Assembly: GCA_963675055.2 (NCBI GenBank)
Contig: CAXXJE010000004.1
Coordinates: forward strand, 744,001-808,000
Source of the DNA: PGYT01 sp963675055
GTDB lineage: Bacteria > Bacteroidota > Ignavibacteria > Ignavibacteriales > Melioribacteraceae
Reading direction: 5' to 3'
Length of the DNA stretch: 64,000 nucleotides
The notes below the pieces were generated by a model. The model saw nothing but the letters and a program-made list of their open reading frames with translations. It did not search any database and had not been told where the DNA came from. Positions 27,635-36,765 of the stretch are shown one piece after another (position 1 is the stretch's first letter; every line of letters starts with the position of its first letter). The translations under genes were made by a program, and so were the position numbers.

Positions 27635-28278
27635 TGATTCGTAGAATTCAAATAACTGTTCTTAGTATGAAAAGAGTAATACTTGTTTCAATGTTATTGT
27701 TGATAATATCATCCTGCAAACCGGGATATACGCCGGAAGAAATGGAATATATCAAATCAGTTGAGAGTCAAAGAGTTGAAAATGATACATACATGAAGGA
27801 CAATCCGAATTCCCCTTTTAACTATAAAGGAAAAGTCAAGTTCCATCCCCTGAAATATTATGATGTAGATCCTTCCTTAAAATTCGAAAGCAAGTTATCG
27901 GAATATGATCAGAAAGACACAGTTACAATATACGGTACCAAAGGTGAGCCGAGAAAGACAGTCAGATTCGGATATGTTCAATTCGATTACGCCGGGAATA
28001 ATTACAAACTGAATGTATATAAAAGCAATACGAGAGATGGACAGTTTTACTACAGCATCTGGTTCACTGATAAGACAACCAATGACGAGTCTTACGGTGT
28101 TGGTCGTTATATCAACTTTGAGAAGTCAGATGATCCTGATCATGTTTATACAATTGATTTTAACCTAGCCTATAATCCGTATTGCGCATACAGTAAAGAG
28201 TATTCCTGCGCGATGCCGACAAAAGAAGATTATTTAGATCTCGCCGTAGAAGCCGGTGAGAAAAAGTTTCATGACTAA
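27634..28278 (+). CDS. DUF1684 family lipoprotein
   Basis: A 214-aa protein beginning with a hydrophobic segment that ends in a lipobox-like IISSC. The C-terminal half has the DUF1684 hallmarks: ESYGVGRYINFE, then DFNLAYNPYCAYSKEYSCAMP, and a final AGEKKFHD. The family is of unknown function and commonly lipid-anchored. The start overlaps the mutS stop; an internal ATG at 27667 (MKRVILVSML) would give a more standard signal peptide. Placement between DNA repair and aromatic biosynthesis genes says little about its job. Confidence 0.85.
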   Translation: MIRRIQITVLSMKRVILVSMLLLIISSCKPGYTPEEMEYIKSVESQRVENDTYMKDNPNSPFNYKGKVKFHPLKYYDVDPSLKFESKLSEYDQKDTVTIYGTKGEPRKTVRFGYVQFDYAGNNYKLNVYKSNTRDGQFYYSIWFTDKTTNDESYGVGRYINFEKSDDPDHVYTIDFNLAYNPYCAYSKEYSCAMPTKEDYLDLAVEAGEKKFHD

Positions 28279-28290
28279 CTTGGAGTAAAA

Positions 28291-29304
28291 GTGGTAGTAA
28301 TACTAAAAGACAATGCGTCAGACGCGCAGATAGACAATGTAAAAAAACATCTGGAGGATTACGGTTTCCAGATACACGAATCGCGCGGAGTTGTTAAGAC
28401 AATACTCGGTGCGATAGGCGTTCAGCCCGACTTCGATACAAGAAAGATAAGAATACTCGATGGTGTAGCGGAAGTTTACAGAGTAACTGCACCTTTCAAG
28501 CTTGCGAGCAGAGACTTTAAGCAGGATGATACGGTTCTTAAAATCAAGGATGTAGAGATCGGAGGCAATAAACTCGCACTGATGGTCGGTCCATGCTCTG
28601 TTGAAAGCGAAGAACAAATATTCAAACTTGCAGAAGTTGTTGCAAAATCGGGAGCCAAAATACTCCGTGGAGGCGCTTTCAAACCGCGTTCATCTCCCTA
28701 TTCATTCCAGGGTATGGGCGAAGAAGGCTTGAAACTAATGCGCGCAGCGGCTGATAAATATGACCTTCTTGTGATAACCGAAGTTATGCAGATCAGCGAT
28801 ATCGAATTGATTGGGAAATATACCGATATTTTTCAGCTCGGAGCGAGAAATATGCAGAACTTTTCTCTGCTCAAAGAACTCGGAAATACTCAAATACCTG
28901 TGATGCTTAAGAGAGGTTTGTCGGCAACTATCGAGGAGTGGTTAATGTCGGCCGAATACATACTCGCTGGCGGTAATCCGAATGTAATTCTGTGTGAACG
29001 AGGAATCAGAACATTTGAGAAGTATACTCGTAATACCTTCGATCTTTCGGCCATTCCGGTTGTTCATAAGAGAAGTCACTTGCCTGTAATTGCAGATCCC
29101 TCACATGCAACGGGATTGCGCGACCAGGTTCCGCCTATGGCCAGAGCCGCTGTTGCAGCGGGAGCCGACGGACTGATGATAGAGATTCATCATGATCCGG
29201 AACATGCAATGTCGGATGGACCACAGGCGCTGCTGCCTGACACCTATCTGGAATTGATAAACGAACTTAAAGCTATAGCTTCTGCTATTCACAGGGAAAT
29301 ATAA
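28291..29304 (+). CDS. aroF: 3-deoxy-7-phosphoheptulonate (DAHP) synthase, class I-beta
   Basis: A 337-aa enzyme with an N-terminal ferredoxin-like/ACT-like regulatory domain (1-~70) and a TIM barrel. Motifs include MVGPCSVES, GGAFKPRSSPYSFQGMG, ARNMQNF, LKRG, CERGIRTFE and DPSHATG, as in Thermotoga-type AroG/AroF. It condenses PEP and erythrose-4-phosphate, the first step to aromatic amino acids. The start codon is GTG with TTGGAG six bases upstream; no better ATG exists. It is followed after 3 bp by prephenate dehydrogenase, so the pair feeds tyrosine. The N-terminal domain suggests feedback inhibition by Phe or Tyr. Confidence 0.95.
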   Translation: MVVILKDNASDAQIDNVKKHLEDYGFQIHESRGVVKTILGAIGVQPDFDTRKIRILDGVAEVYRVTAPFKLASRDFKQDDTVLKIKDVEIGGNKLALMVGPCSVESEEQIFKLAEVVAKSGAKILRGGAFKPRSSPYSFQGMGEEGLKLMRAAADKYDLLVITEVMQISDIELIGKYTDIFQLGARNMQNFSLLKELGNTQIPVMLKRGLSATIEEWLMSAEYILAGGNPNVILCERGIRTFEKYTRNTFDLSAIPVVHKRSHLPVIADPSHATGLRDQVPPMARAAVAAGADGLMIEIHHDPEHAMSDGPQALLPDTYLELINELKAIASAIHREI

Positions 29305-29307
29305 AGT

Positions 29308-30384
29308 ATGATACAAAGCGTTGCTGTACTAGGACTCGGACTAATAGGCGGTTCCATCGCCAGGGCTTTGAAGCATTCGTCACATGATTATTCAATAGCC
29401 GCATTCGATAATGACGATACGTTGAGCAAGGCATTATCAAGTAAAATTATTGATAGTAAAATTGATACAATCGAGTCAGCATTAAACAGCGACGTTATTT
29501 TTATTTGTCTTCCTATTGATAAATCCCTTGAAGTATTTAAGGAACTGGCCCCGCGTCTGAAACCGGGGCAGATCCTTACAGATGTCTGCAGTGTAAAAAA
29601 TGTGTTCGCGGAATTGTGGCGGAACTATAACAGCAAAGGTATTTACATCGGCGGACATCCGATGGCTGGCAAGGAAAACGGAGGATTCGATAATTCCGAC
29701 AGACTGTTATTCGAGAATGCCATTTATATACTCACTGAAGACCTCAGCAATAGCAATGAACTTGCAGCCTTCAGGGAATTAATTGAATCACTCGGCTCGA
29801 ACATACTGCATGTTCCTGCCAAACAGCATGATGTAATAGCAGCAAGCGTCAGTCATCTGCCTCAAATTGTTTCCGTTGCACTCGTAAATACTTCATCTCT
29901 TAAGACAGAGAACTATAACTTTCTGGATCTTGCAGCGGGAGGTTTCCGGGATATGACAAGGATTGCGTCAAGCGACTTCAACATCTGGGAATCAATCATC
30001 GCGGAAAACAGAAGTGAGATTTTAACTGCATTAAACGAGTTTCAGACGGAGCTGGAAAAGATCAGGAAAGCAGTAGCGAATAACGATTTCCCTTCACTTA
30101 AAGAAGAATTTACCACAGCCAGGGAAAACCGTGAGGAGATTCCGAAAAATACTAAAGGGTTCCTGAAACCCCTTTACGACATATTTGTTTTTGTTCAGGA
30201 TGAACCCGGCATTTTAAGTAAGATTACTACAGCACTTTTCAACGAAGGCATAAGCATAGAAGATATTGAACTTCTTAAAGTGAGAGAAGGTTCAGGCGGA
30301 AATTTTAGGCTTTCATTCTTTACCGCCGAATCGGCAGACAAAGCTAAAAAAGTATTATCCGAATGTGGATTCAAGATTGGTTAA
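29308..30384 (+). CDS. tyrA: Prephenate dehydrogenase with C-terminal ACT domain
   Basis: A 358-aa enzyme. The N-terminal Rossmann motif is GLGLIGGSIARAL (9-21). The catalytic region has GGHPMAGKENGGF with the conserved His, and the helical dimerisation domain contains SHLPQIVSVAL. The last ~70 residues are an ACT domain (VQDEPGILSKITTAL), which binds an amino acid, usually Tyr, for feedback control. It oxidatively decarboxylates prephenate to 4-hydroxyphenylpyruvate. It sits 3 bp after the DAHP synthase gene, forming a short aromatic operon. No chorismate mutase domain is fused. Confidence 0.94.
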   Translation: MIQSVAVLGLGLIGGSIARALKHSSHDYSIAAFDNDDTLSKALSSKIIDSKIDTIESALNSDVIFICLPIDKSLEVFKELAPRLKPGQILTDVCSVKNVFAELWRNYNSKGIYIGGHPMAGKENGGFDNSDRLLFENAIYILTEDLSNSNELAAFRELIESLGSNILHVPAKQHDVIAASVSHLPQIVSVALVNTSSLKTENYNFLDLAAGGFRDMTRIASSDFNIWESIIAENRSEILTALNEFQTELEKIRKAVANNDFPSLKEEFTTARENREEIPKNTKGFLKPLYDIFVFVQDEPGILSKITTALFNEGISIEDIELLKVREGSGGNFRLSFFTAESADKAKKVLSECGFKIG

Positions 30385-30436
30385 CTCGACCAAACCTCAC
30401 TACTGCCCCATACATATAAGACAATACTGATAGTTC

Positions 30437-30649
30437 TTAAAATTCCCGGATAAAGCATTTTCGATCAGGCTGGCACTCTTCCGGTTCGGTAAGTTTGTTA
30501 TCCGGTCCCACAACGCCCATTGTTTTCACGCACCAGTACTGCCGTGTACTGCTGTCATTTTTTCGCCATCCTTCCGGATCTTCAATATTAGGGATATATG
30601 CCGACTTAGTTCTAATATATTTACATTCGGATTTTATTTCTTTATTCAT
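30437..30649 (-). CDS. Small Cys-containing protein linked to the molybdenum hydroxylase genes
   Basis: A 70-aa protein with AAGGA eight bases before its ATG. It has four cysteines (C9, C40, C59, C65) in an arrangement like CKYIRT...YWCVKTMGVVGPD...PEECQPDRKCF. The regular Cys spacing suggests a metal site or disulfides. It lies 17 bp downstream of the FAD subunit gene on the same strand, so it is probably the last gene of that operon. I recognise the type as a small conserved hypothetical but know no function. A chaperone or electron-transfer accessory role is a guess. Confidence 0.65.
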   Translation of the reverse strand: MNKEIKSECKYIRTKSAYIPNIEDPEGWRKNDSSTRQYWCVKTMGVVGPDNKLTEPEECQPDRKCFIREF

Positions 30650-30666
30650 TTTCAGTTCCTTTCATC

Positions 30667-31659
30667 TTACTTGTAACCGTCAATTCCGGCTGCCTCGCAA
30701 ATAGCCCTGTAAATAATTGTCTTAAACAATCTTACTTTGTAAGCATTCTGTTCCAACGGGTATGAGTCTTTCATTGCCAGATCTGCAGTCTCTCTGGCAA
30801 CGTCCTGTGTAACTGTTTTACCTTTTATAAAATCCTCTGCCTCACCGGCACGCCAGGGAATGGGAGCGGCTGATCCAAGTACGATTCCGGCTCTGCTGCA
30901 TTTATCATTATTCATATTTAAGACAACAGCTACGTCTGCAAGCGGCCAGTCATAAGACTGCTTTTCCTTGAACTTGATATAATGATTACGAACTCTTTTG
31001 GATTCAGCAGGAATAACAATTTCTGTAATCAGTTCATTCTCCTTAAGAATAGTCTCTTTAGTGATATCCTTATCCGGACCGATATAAAAATTTTCCAATA
31101 GAACAGTTTTCTCATTTTTACCATCAGTTACTTTCATGAATGCGTTTAAGGCAATCAAAGGTATGGAAGTTCCGGAAGCCTGCACTACTGCACATCCGTT
31201 ACCATTACCGAGTACCGCATGGTATTTGTTCTCACCGAACAATGCAAAGCATTCATCTCCGCCGTTTCGCGAACAATTAAAATCCTCGCTCCTGAAATAC
31301 CAGCATCTAGGTCTCTGACATAGATTACCGCCGAGAGTTGCCGTATTCCTTATCTGCGGAGTAGCTGCAAGTCCTGCTGCCGATGCAAGTGCCGGAAAGT
31401 ATTGTTTAATGATACTGCTCGTTGCAATATCCGCAAGGGTAACCGCGGGACCAATACTTATAGTTCCGTCCCCGTTTTCACGAATAAAGTTCAATTCCAG
31501 GATATATCTGATATTCACCAGCCGTTTCGGACTTTCCAAACCTTCTTTCATTAAATCGATAATATCAATTCCGCCGGCTTTGATCTTAGTATTCTTTTTA
31601 TCCAGATATTCAAACACTTCTTTTACTGTTTTAGGCTGAGCTAGTTCGAACTTGTTCAT
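30667..31659 (-). CDS. paoB: FAD-binding subunit of periplasmic aldehyde oxidoreductase (PaoB/YagS-like)
   Basis: A 330-aa FAD subunit of the CO dehydrogenase flavoprotein family. The FAD loops include KIKAGGIDIIDLMKEG (~31-46) and ATLGGNLCQ (~112-120). The insertion CQRPRCWYFRSEDFNCSRNG with further cysteines is the extra [4Fe-4S] segment known in E. coli PaoB and 4-hydroxybenzoyl-CoA reductase, but absent from ordinary xanthine dehydrogenases. Its ATG overlaps the stop of the molybdenum subunit gene (ATGA) and has a strong GGAGGTGA. It passes electrons from the Fe-S clusters to FAD. Confidence 0.88.
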   Translation of the reverse strand: MNKFELAQPKTVKEVFEYLDKKNTKIKAGGIDIIDLMKEGLESPKRLVNIRYILELNFIRENGDGTISIGPAVTLADIATSSIIKQYFPALASAAGLAATPQIRNTATLGGNLCQRPRCWYFRSEDFNCSRNGGDECFALFGENKYHAVLGNGNGCAVVQASGTSIPLIALNAFMKVTDGKNEKTVLLENFYIGPDKDITKETILKENELITEIVIPAESKRVRNHYIKFKEKQSYDWPLADVAVVLNMNNDKCSRAGIVLGSAAPIPWRAGEAEDFIKGKTVTQDVARETADLAMKDSYPLEQNAYKVRLFKTIIYRAICEAAGIDGYK

Positions 31660-33977
31660 GTCTCACCTCCTTCATACAGCGCGTTTAGGATTTTATCCGG
31701 AGTAATCGGCAAATGTCTCATCCTGACTCCAATAGCATTATAAATTGCGTTTGCAATTGCCGCTGAAGTAGGAATCGTTGCAGGTTCGCCTATTCCCACG
31801 ACACCGGCAGCATTCTGTCCCTGGTTGAAATCAACAATTTCAACATCGATTTGAGGGACATCCTTAACACCGGCTATTTTATACATTTCAAAATTCGGGT
31901 TAACCATTATACCGGTATTTCTGTCGAGCAGCCTGTCCTCGAACAAGGCGTAACTTAATCCCTGAATTATTCCACCATGAACCTGGCTTTCAATTGTGAG
32001 TCTGTCCATCGGACGTCCGCAGTCATGTACGGCAGCTATCTTGTTTACTTTTACCTGACCCGTTTCAATATCAACGGAAACATCCGCGAATTGAGCTCCG
32101 GCTATCCACCATCTAACACCCTGATTGTATTTCCTGTGATCCTCAATCCTTTCTCCGACAGCACTTATCTGCGACCCATGAATCTTTGATGTTACCTGTT
32201 TCCAGCTAAGGCCGCTTCTTGTATCTCCTTTTACATAAAACTTCCCGTCCGATACTTCCACATTCTCAACCTCGGTTCCCAGCATGGGCGCGGCAATTTC
32301 CAACAGTTTTTTCTTTGCGTTGTATGCTGCTTTTCGTGTAGCGGGTGCAAGACTCGCAGTTGTCTGACTGCCTCCCGAAGCCGGTCCCATCCCGAGATTC
32401 GTATCTCCAATTGTAACTCCTATATCACTAACCTGCAGACCTAATTCTTCTGCAACTATCATTGCCAGCACTGTTCCTATTCCGCCGCCTATATCCTGAA
32501 CTCCGTTTTTAACACGAACAGTTCCGTCCCGATGTACTTCAACTGTAACAATATGATTCCTCGAGTAAATGTAATACCATATACTGCTGGCAACACCGAG
32601 ACCATGTTTTACGGGTCCTTTCCCTTTTCCTGGATCAGTAAATTTATCTTTCCAGCCGATCATCTCTGCGCCCTGCTTTAACTGGTACTGCCGAACCTCA
32701 TCGAACTCGAGATTCTTCATCTTCAGATCAAGCGGATTCATTCCGAGCTTAATTGCCAGTTCATCAGTAGCCTGCTCTAACGAGAAAATACCCTGCGGAT
32801 GTCCCGGGGCTCTGAATGCTCTTCCTGCACCGGCATTAGTAAACACATCGGAACTGGAAGTAAACGTTTTCTCAGGTCTGTACAAATTCCTCGAAGGACT
32901 ATCTGATCCGGCGCCGGTACCAATTCCGGCAGTACCGTATCCGATATTCTTAATTACCTTAATCTTCCCATCTTTAGCCGCACCGATAGTAATCTTCTGA
33001 AATGAATTCGGTCTGTTACCGACACAAAGATGTTCTTCTTTTCTGTCGAGCATCATCCAGACCGGTTTTCCAGTCTTCTTAGCCAGTCTGCCTGCCATAG
33101 AAGCGTACTCGCCGCCGCCGAGCTTAGATCCGAATCCGCCCCCCATGAACTCGGTAATAACCTGTATGTTCGGTTCGGGAAGTTCGAAGTATTCGGCCAT
33201 TTCACGCCGCACAGAAAACGTTCCTTGTGTTGAAGCCCAGACTTTCATCCTGTTTTTATCTTCCCATTGAACAACTACACCATGAGTCTCCATCGGCGAA
33301 TGAGTCTGAACCTGAGTTGAGTATTCGGCGGATACTGATACGTCACATTCCGATATAAACTTGTCGATGTCTTCTTCAGTTGTTCCATCCGGTGTGGAGG
33401 CTATATTCGGTCCCCTGACATTCCCCTGCTGCCGTAACTTTTTACTTGTATCCTCGGGAGCATCGGCTTCTGTTCGTTTTCTTTCTACTCTGTCCTCATG
33501 AACAATATGCGCTCCGTCTTTCATCGCTTCTTCAGCGTCAACAACAAACGGGAGTTTATCGATTTCATATTTGATTAACTTTACAGCATCCTCTGCTGCG
33601 GCTAAAGTGGCTGCGGCAACACCAACCAGTTCCTGTCCGGCAAACCTGATCTGATAAGGCAATTCTCTGTATACCGGCAATACCGCTTTAACGCCCGGAA
33701 ACTTTTCAGCTTTAGAATAATCAACCTTTTTAACAAGACCCGAAGCAACGGGTATTCGAAGAAACTTAGCGTAGAGCATTCCTTCCGGCTGTTTGTCATA
33801 AGTATATTTTGCTTTACCGGATACTTTCAAATGCCCGTCTATTCTGGACTGTTTCTTCCCGACTATACGTAGTTTATCTTTCCCGTCCCATGGTTTTGGT
33901 TCATCATCCGGAATGCTGTGAGTAATCTTTTTCAGATCTTTATTAAGTCCGACAAATAATTCGACCTCTTTAGGCAT
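31656..33977 (-). CDS. paoC: Molybdenum-binding catalytic subunit of aldehyde oxidoreductase (PaoC/YagR-like)
   Basis: A 773-aa xanthine dehydrogenase-family large subunit. Its N-terminal aldehyde oxidase hammerhead domain starts at GKKQSRIDGHLKVSGKAKYT. Molybdopterin-contacting loops include EFMGGGFGSKLGG, AFRAPGHPQGIF and GGSQTTASLAPA. The C-terminal VGIGEPATIP carries the catalytic glutamate. It hydroxylates aldehydes or N-heterocycles using a molybdopterin cofactor. It has no signal peptide, so export would be by co-transport with the Tat-bearing small subunit. AGGAG precedes the start. No molybdenum cofactor maturation gene is in the window. Confidence 0.92.
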   Translation of the reverse strand: MPKEVELFVGLNKDLKKITHSIPDDEPKPWDGKDKLRIVGKKQSRIDGHLKVSGKAKYTYDKQPEGMLYAKFLRIPVASGLVKKVDYSKAEKFPGVKAVLPVYRELPYQIRFAGQELVGVAAATLAAAEDAVKLIKYEIDKLPFVVDAEEAMKDGAHIVHEDRVERKRTEADAPEDTSKKLRQQGNVRGPNIASTPDGTTEEDIDKFISECDVSVSAEYSTQVQTHSPMETHGVVVQWEDKNRMKVWASTQGTFSVRREMAEYFELPEPNIQVITEFMGGGFGSKLGGGEYASMAGRLAKKTGKPVWMMLDRKEEHLCVGNRPNSFQKITIGAAKDGKIKVIKNIGYGTAGIGTGAGSDSPSRNLYRPEKTFTSSSDVFTNAGAGRAFRAPGHPQGIFSLEQATDELAIKLGMNPLDLKMKNLEFDEVRQYQLKQGAEMIGWKDKFTDPGKGKGPVKHGLGVASSIWYYIYSRNHIVTVEVHRDGTVRVKNGVQDIGGGIGTVLAMIVAEELGLQVSDIGVTIGDTNLGMGPASGGSQTTASLAPATRKAAYNAKKKLLEIAAPMLGTEVENVEVSDGKFYVKGDTRSGLSWKQVTSKIHGSQISAVGERIEDHRKYNQGVRWWIAGAQFADVSVDIETGQVKVNKIAAVHDCGRPMDRLTIESQVHGGIIQGLSYALFEDRLLDRNTGIMVNPNFEMYKIAGVKDVPQIDVEIVDFNQGQNAAGVVGIGEPATIPTSAAIANAIYNAIGVRMRHLPITPDKILNALYEGGET

Positions 33978-33991
33978 ATAATCTCCTGAAC

Positions 33992-34615
33992 TTATTTTAC
34001 TTTTCCGTTCGCAGTATCTTTAATTGCGTTAACAACATGCGGATACGTACCGCATCTGCAAAGGTTGCCGCTAACGGCTTCAAGTATCTCTTCTTCATTC
34101 GGATTCGGATTACTATCGAGTAGAGCTTTACTGCTTATCACCATACCTGACGTGCAGAATCCGCATTGCATTGCATCGTTCTCTATAAAGGCATTCTGAA
34201 TTGCATCAAGTTCGCCGTTAGTTTCCACACCTTCGATCGTGGTAATTGGCAGCCCCACAGCATCAAGCGCCAGTGTCATACATGAATTCACAGGTTTACC
34301 ATTTAACAGCACAGTACACGCTCCGCAGGCGCCTCTGTTACAGCCAATTTTAGTGCCCGTCAGATGAACATCAATTCTTAACGCGTCCGCCAGTGTCGTC
34401 CGCGGTTCCAGAAGAACCTTGACTCGTTTTCCATTAACCTCGAGAACAGTTTTAATACCTTCTTCAGGAACAATATTACTGTCATTGATCAATCCGGATT
34501 TCTCAAGCTGCTTTGCCATAACCCCGCTGTTTAAAGCCGCCGCACCTGCGGTTGTTATACCGACTCCTTTAATGAATGACCGTCTGCTTATATTCTTTCG
34601 CTCTTTTTCACTCAT
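33992..34615 (-). CDS. paoA: [2Fe-2S] subunit of aldehyde oxidoreductase with Tat signal (PaoA/YagT-like)
   Basis: A 207-aa protein. Residues 1-~35 are a Tat signal peptide (SRRSFIKG followed by a Gly/Ala-rich hydrophobic run). A plant-type [2Fe-2S] domain follows with CNRGACGACTVLLNG. The second cluster domain has QCGFCTSGM and GNLCRCGTYP. The start at 34615 has AGGA eight bases upstream; an in-frame ATG at 34684 would put an unlikely 23 residues before the signal. It is first in an operon with the molybdenum and FAD subunits. The Tat signal makes the complex periplasmic, as in E. coli PaoABC, which detoxifies aromatic aldehydes. Confidence 0.92.
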   Translation of the reverse strand: MSEKERKNISRRSFIKGVGITTAGAAALNSGVMAKQLEKSGLINDSNIVPEEGIKTVLEVNGKRVKVLLEPRTTLADALRIDVHLTGTKIGCNRGACGACTVLLNGKPVNSCMTLALDAVGLPITTIEGVETNGELDAIQNAFIENDAMQCGFCTSGMVISSKALLDSNPNPNEEEILEAVSGNLCRCGTYPHVVNAIKDTANGKVK

Positions 34616-34838
34616 AAAACAATCCTGCGTATGATAAATAAGTTTAATTGAATTTATAGTTTTTAATGGTTTGAGGAAAGTCATTTTTCCTCATAAGCCC
34701 CGATCAGGGTTGCTAAAACTTAATTTAATAAATTATTTGCCGGAATGCATTTAATTCCAATATGATCATGTGATTGTCAGTAGATTGTAATTCTCACCCC
34801 CATCCCTTACTTTTGTTATTATAATTAAGGAATTTCTG

Positions 34839-35216
34839 ATGGGACATACTGTAAATTATAATCACGAAACCGATTGTATTGAGATTATCGTCGACGGTGA
34901 GCTTACTTTCGATGATGCAAAAAGTATTGTTGAGGACGCGGCAACAACCTTTGAAAAGCATAAATGCTACAAATTTCTTACTGATTTTAGTAAAACGAAA
35001 TTAAGTGTAAATACATTTGAATTGTATAGTTTCGCGGAACTGATTTCGGAGACTGTTTCCGCCGCCGGCATTCCTCTCCATAAAGTAAAAAGAGCCGTAT
35101 TAACCGGTCCGGAAATTGCCGACTATGATTTCCTTGAGACACTGAGCGTAAACAGGGGACATAATTTAAGGATCTTTGATAGCCTCGACAAAGCAAAAAG
35201 CTGGCTGATAGGTTAG
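34839..35216 (+). CDS. STAS/SpoIIAA-like small protein
   Basis: A 125-aa cytosolic protein with an alternating beta-alpha pattern: IEIIVDGELTFDDAKSIVED, then FLTDFSKTKLSV, VKRAVLTGPE and LRIFDSLDKAKSWL. The arrangement resembles SpoIIAA-like (STAS) proteins. The usual phosphorylatable Ser motif (DSSG) is not obvious, so a classical anti-anti-sigma role is doubtful. AAGGA eight bases before the ATG supports the start. It is divergent from the aldehyde oxidoreductase operon and alone on its transcript. Confidence 0.6.
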   Translation: MGHTVNYNHETDCIEIIVDGELTFDDAKSIVEDAATTFEKHKCYKFLTDFSKTKLSVNTFELYSFAELISETVSAAGIPLHKVKRAVLTGPEIADYDFLETLSVNRGHNLRIFDSLDKAKSWLIG

Positions 35217-35397
35217 AATCTGAATGAACAAAGTTTATTAGCACACGGAGTAATTTTACTTGAATACTACTTTACCTTCTATACTTAAAAAAGAATTGTT
35301 TTATCGATTAAACTGTATTGAATTATTGATTTTCCCCTTTTCATATTCCTGTGAAATAAGCGGTCTGCAAACTTTATGGAATAAGAGATAATCTTGT

Positions 35398-36444
35398 ATG
35401 GGTTCAGTCAAAAGAATAAGCATTTACTACTTTTCAGGTACCGGCAATGCCCAACATGTTGCGAAATGGTTTGCCGAAGCTGCAGTTGAGCTAAATATTA
35501 TTTCAGAAACGTTTAATATTGCCGAGACGAATGCAAGGATTTTAGAACAGGTCAATAAAGATTCACTCATAATAATTATCTCCCCCATTCACGGATTTAA
35601 TTACCCGAAAATAACTCTCGATTTTATAAGGCGCTTCCCTGCCGGCAATAACAAAGTTGTACTAATGAATACCCGTGCAGGCATGAGGATCGGATCGATA
35701 GTTACTCCCGGACTTACAGGAATCGCATTCATGCTGGCTTCACTGATTTTAAAAAGCAAAGGCTATAAAATATCCGGACAAATACCTTTCGATATGCCTT
35801 CCAACTGGATATCAATTCATCCTGCACTGCGTGAGAAGTCCGTTATAACGCTTTATGCTAAGAACTATTCCAAAGTGAGAAAGCACGCGAAGAAAATATT
35901 GTCGGGTAAAAGTGATTTTACAGCGCTTCGAGATATTGTTCAGGATACTCTTATTTCTCCAATTGCTATCGGCTACTATATAATCGGCAGATACTTTTTT
36001 GCCAAGACATATTATGCTTCGAATAAATGCGATGACTGTGGAGTATGCATAGAGAATTGTCCCGTTAACGCAATTATTCGAATCGGTGATCGCCCGTTTT
36101 GGACATTTAAATGCGAGAGCTGTATGAAATGCATGAATTACTGTCCGCGACGCGCAATTGAAACTTCACATGGACTTGTCGCGCTGGTAATTGTGATTAG
36201 TTTGTTATTCAACTCGTTCTTTTTTAGTCAGCAGATTGCGGGTGGAATACTTCCGGGAATTGTTGAATTCATACTTAGGAATGCGCTATTTATATTATTC
36301 CTCGGAATACTATACCGATTTCAGCATCTTCTGTTACGGAATTCATTCATCGTAAGAATTATTTCTGCTGGCTCGCTTACATTCTATAAATTCTGGGGAC
36401 GATACAAATCTATCCCCGATAGGAAGTGGAAAGAGCCTCGCTGA
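35398..36444 (+). CDS. EFR1-type flavodoxin plus 2x[4Fe-4S] ferredoxin membrane protein
   Basis: A 348-aa fusion. Residues ~1-170 are flavodoxin-like with the FMN phosphate loop YYFSGTGNAQHVA. Residues ~205-255 hold two CxxCxxCxxxCP clusters (CDDCGVCIENCP and CESCMKCMNYCP). The C-terminus has two hydrophobic segments (ALVIVISLLFNSFFF and FILRNALFILFLGILY), which anchor it to the membrane. The order matches the EFR1 family. It probably shuttles electrons from FMN through the clusters to a membrane partner that is not identified here. Confidence 0.85.
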   Translation: MGSVKRISIYYFSGTGNAQHVAKWFAEAAVELNIISETFNIAETNARILEQVNKDSLIIIISPIHGFNYPKITLDFIRRFPAGNNKVVLMNTRAGMRIGSIVTPGLTGIAFMLASLILKSKGYKISGQIPFDMPSNWISIHPALREKSVITLYAKNYSKVRKHAKKILSGKSDFTALRDIVQDTLISPIAIGYYIIGRYFFAKTYYASNKCDDCGVCIENCPVNAIIRIGDRPFWTFKCESCMKCMNYCPRRAIETSHGLVALVIVISLLFNSFFFSQQIAGGILPGIVEFILRNALFILFLGILYRFQHLLLRNSFIVRIISAGSLTFYKFWGRYKSIPDRKWKEPR

Positions 36445-36489
36445 ATTTGCGAATAAGAGAACAGACATGTTTATGAAATTCGGTGGAAA

Positions 36490-36710
36490 CAAGATCTCAC
36501 CATATAAATATGGTTCGAGATGACAAGCCGGATTATGCGTTTTTAATTTATAATTACTTTGATCCTTTGTCACCGAGTTTCAATTGTAAATGATATTGAA
36601 TGATTTACAACGCTTGTCATTTCGATCCTGATGAATATCAGGTGAGAAATCTTGGTTTTATTTTAATTAAGATCTCTTATCCGGCTGTTACCGGTATTCG
36701 TGATGGCAGC
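36490..36710. repeat. Solitary palindromic repeat copies (same family as the 39.9-41.3 kb array)
   Basis: The 321-bp gap before the DUF2867 gene holds the right half of one copy (36490-36523, ending TTCGAGATGACA) and one nearly full copy (about 36555-36705). The full copy contains the arms TTGTAAAT/ATTTACAA, the inverted motif GTCATTTCGA and the stem CCTGAT/ATCAGG. Its right part has CCGGCTGTTACCGG in place of the array version. Nothing coding was seen here. Confidence 0.75.
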
Positions 36711-36765
36711 AATGCTTGATAAATTGTAAATTACCATTAGTTATTACACAAATAAAATAAACGTC

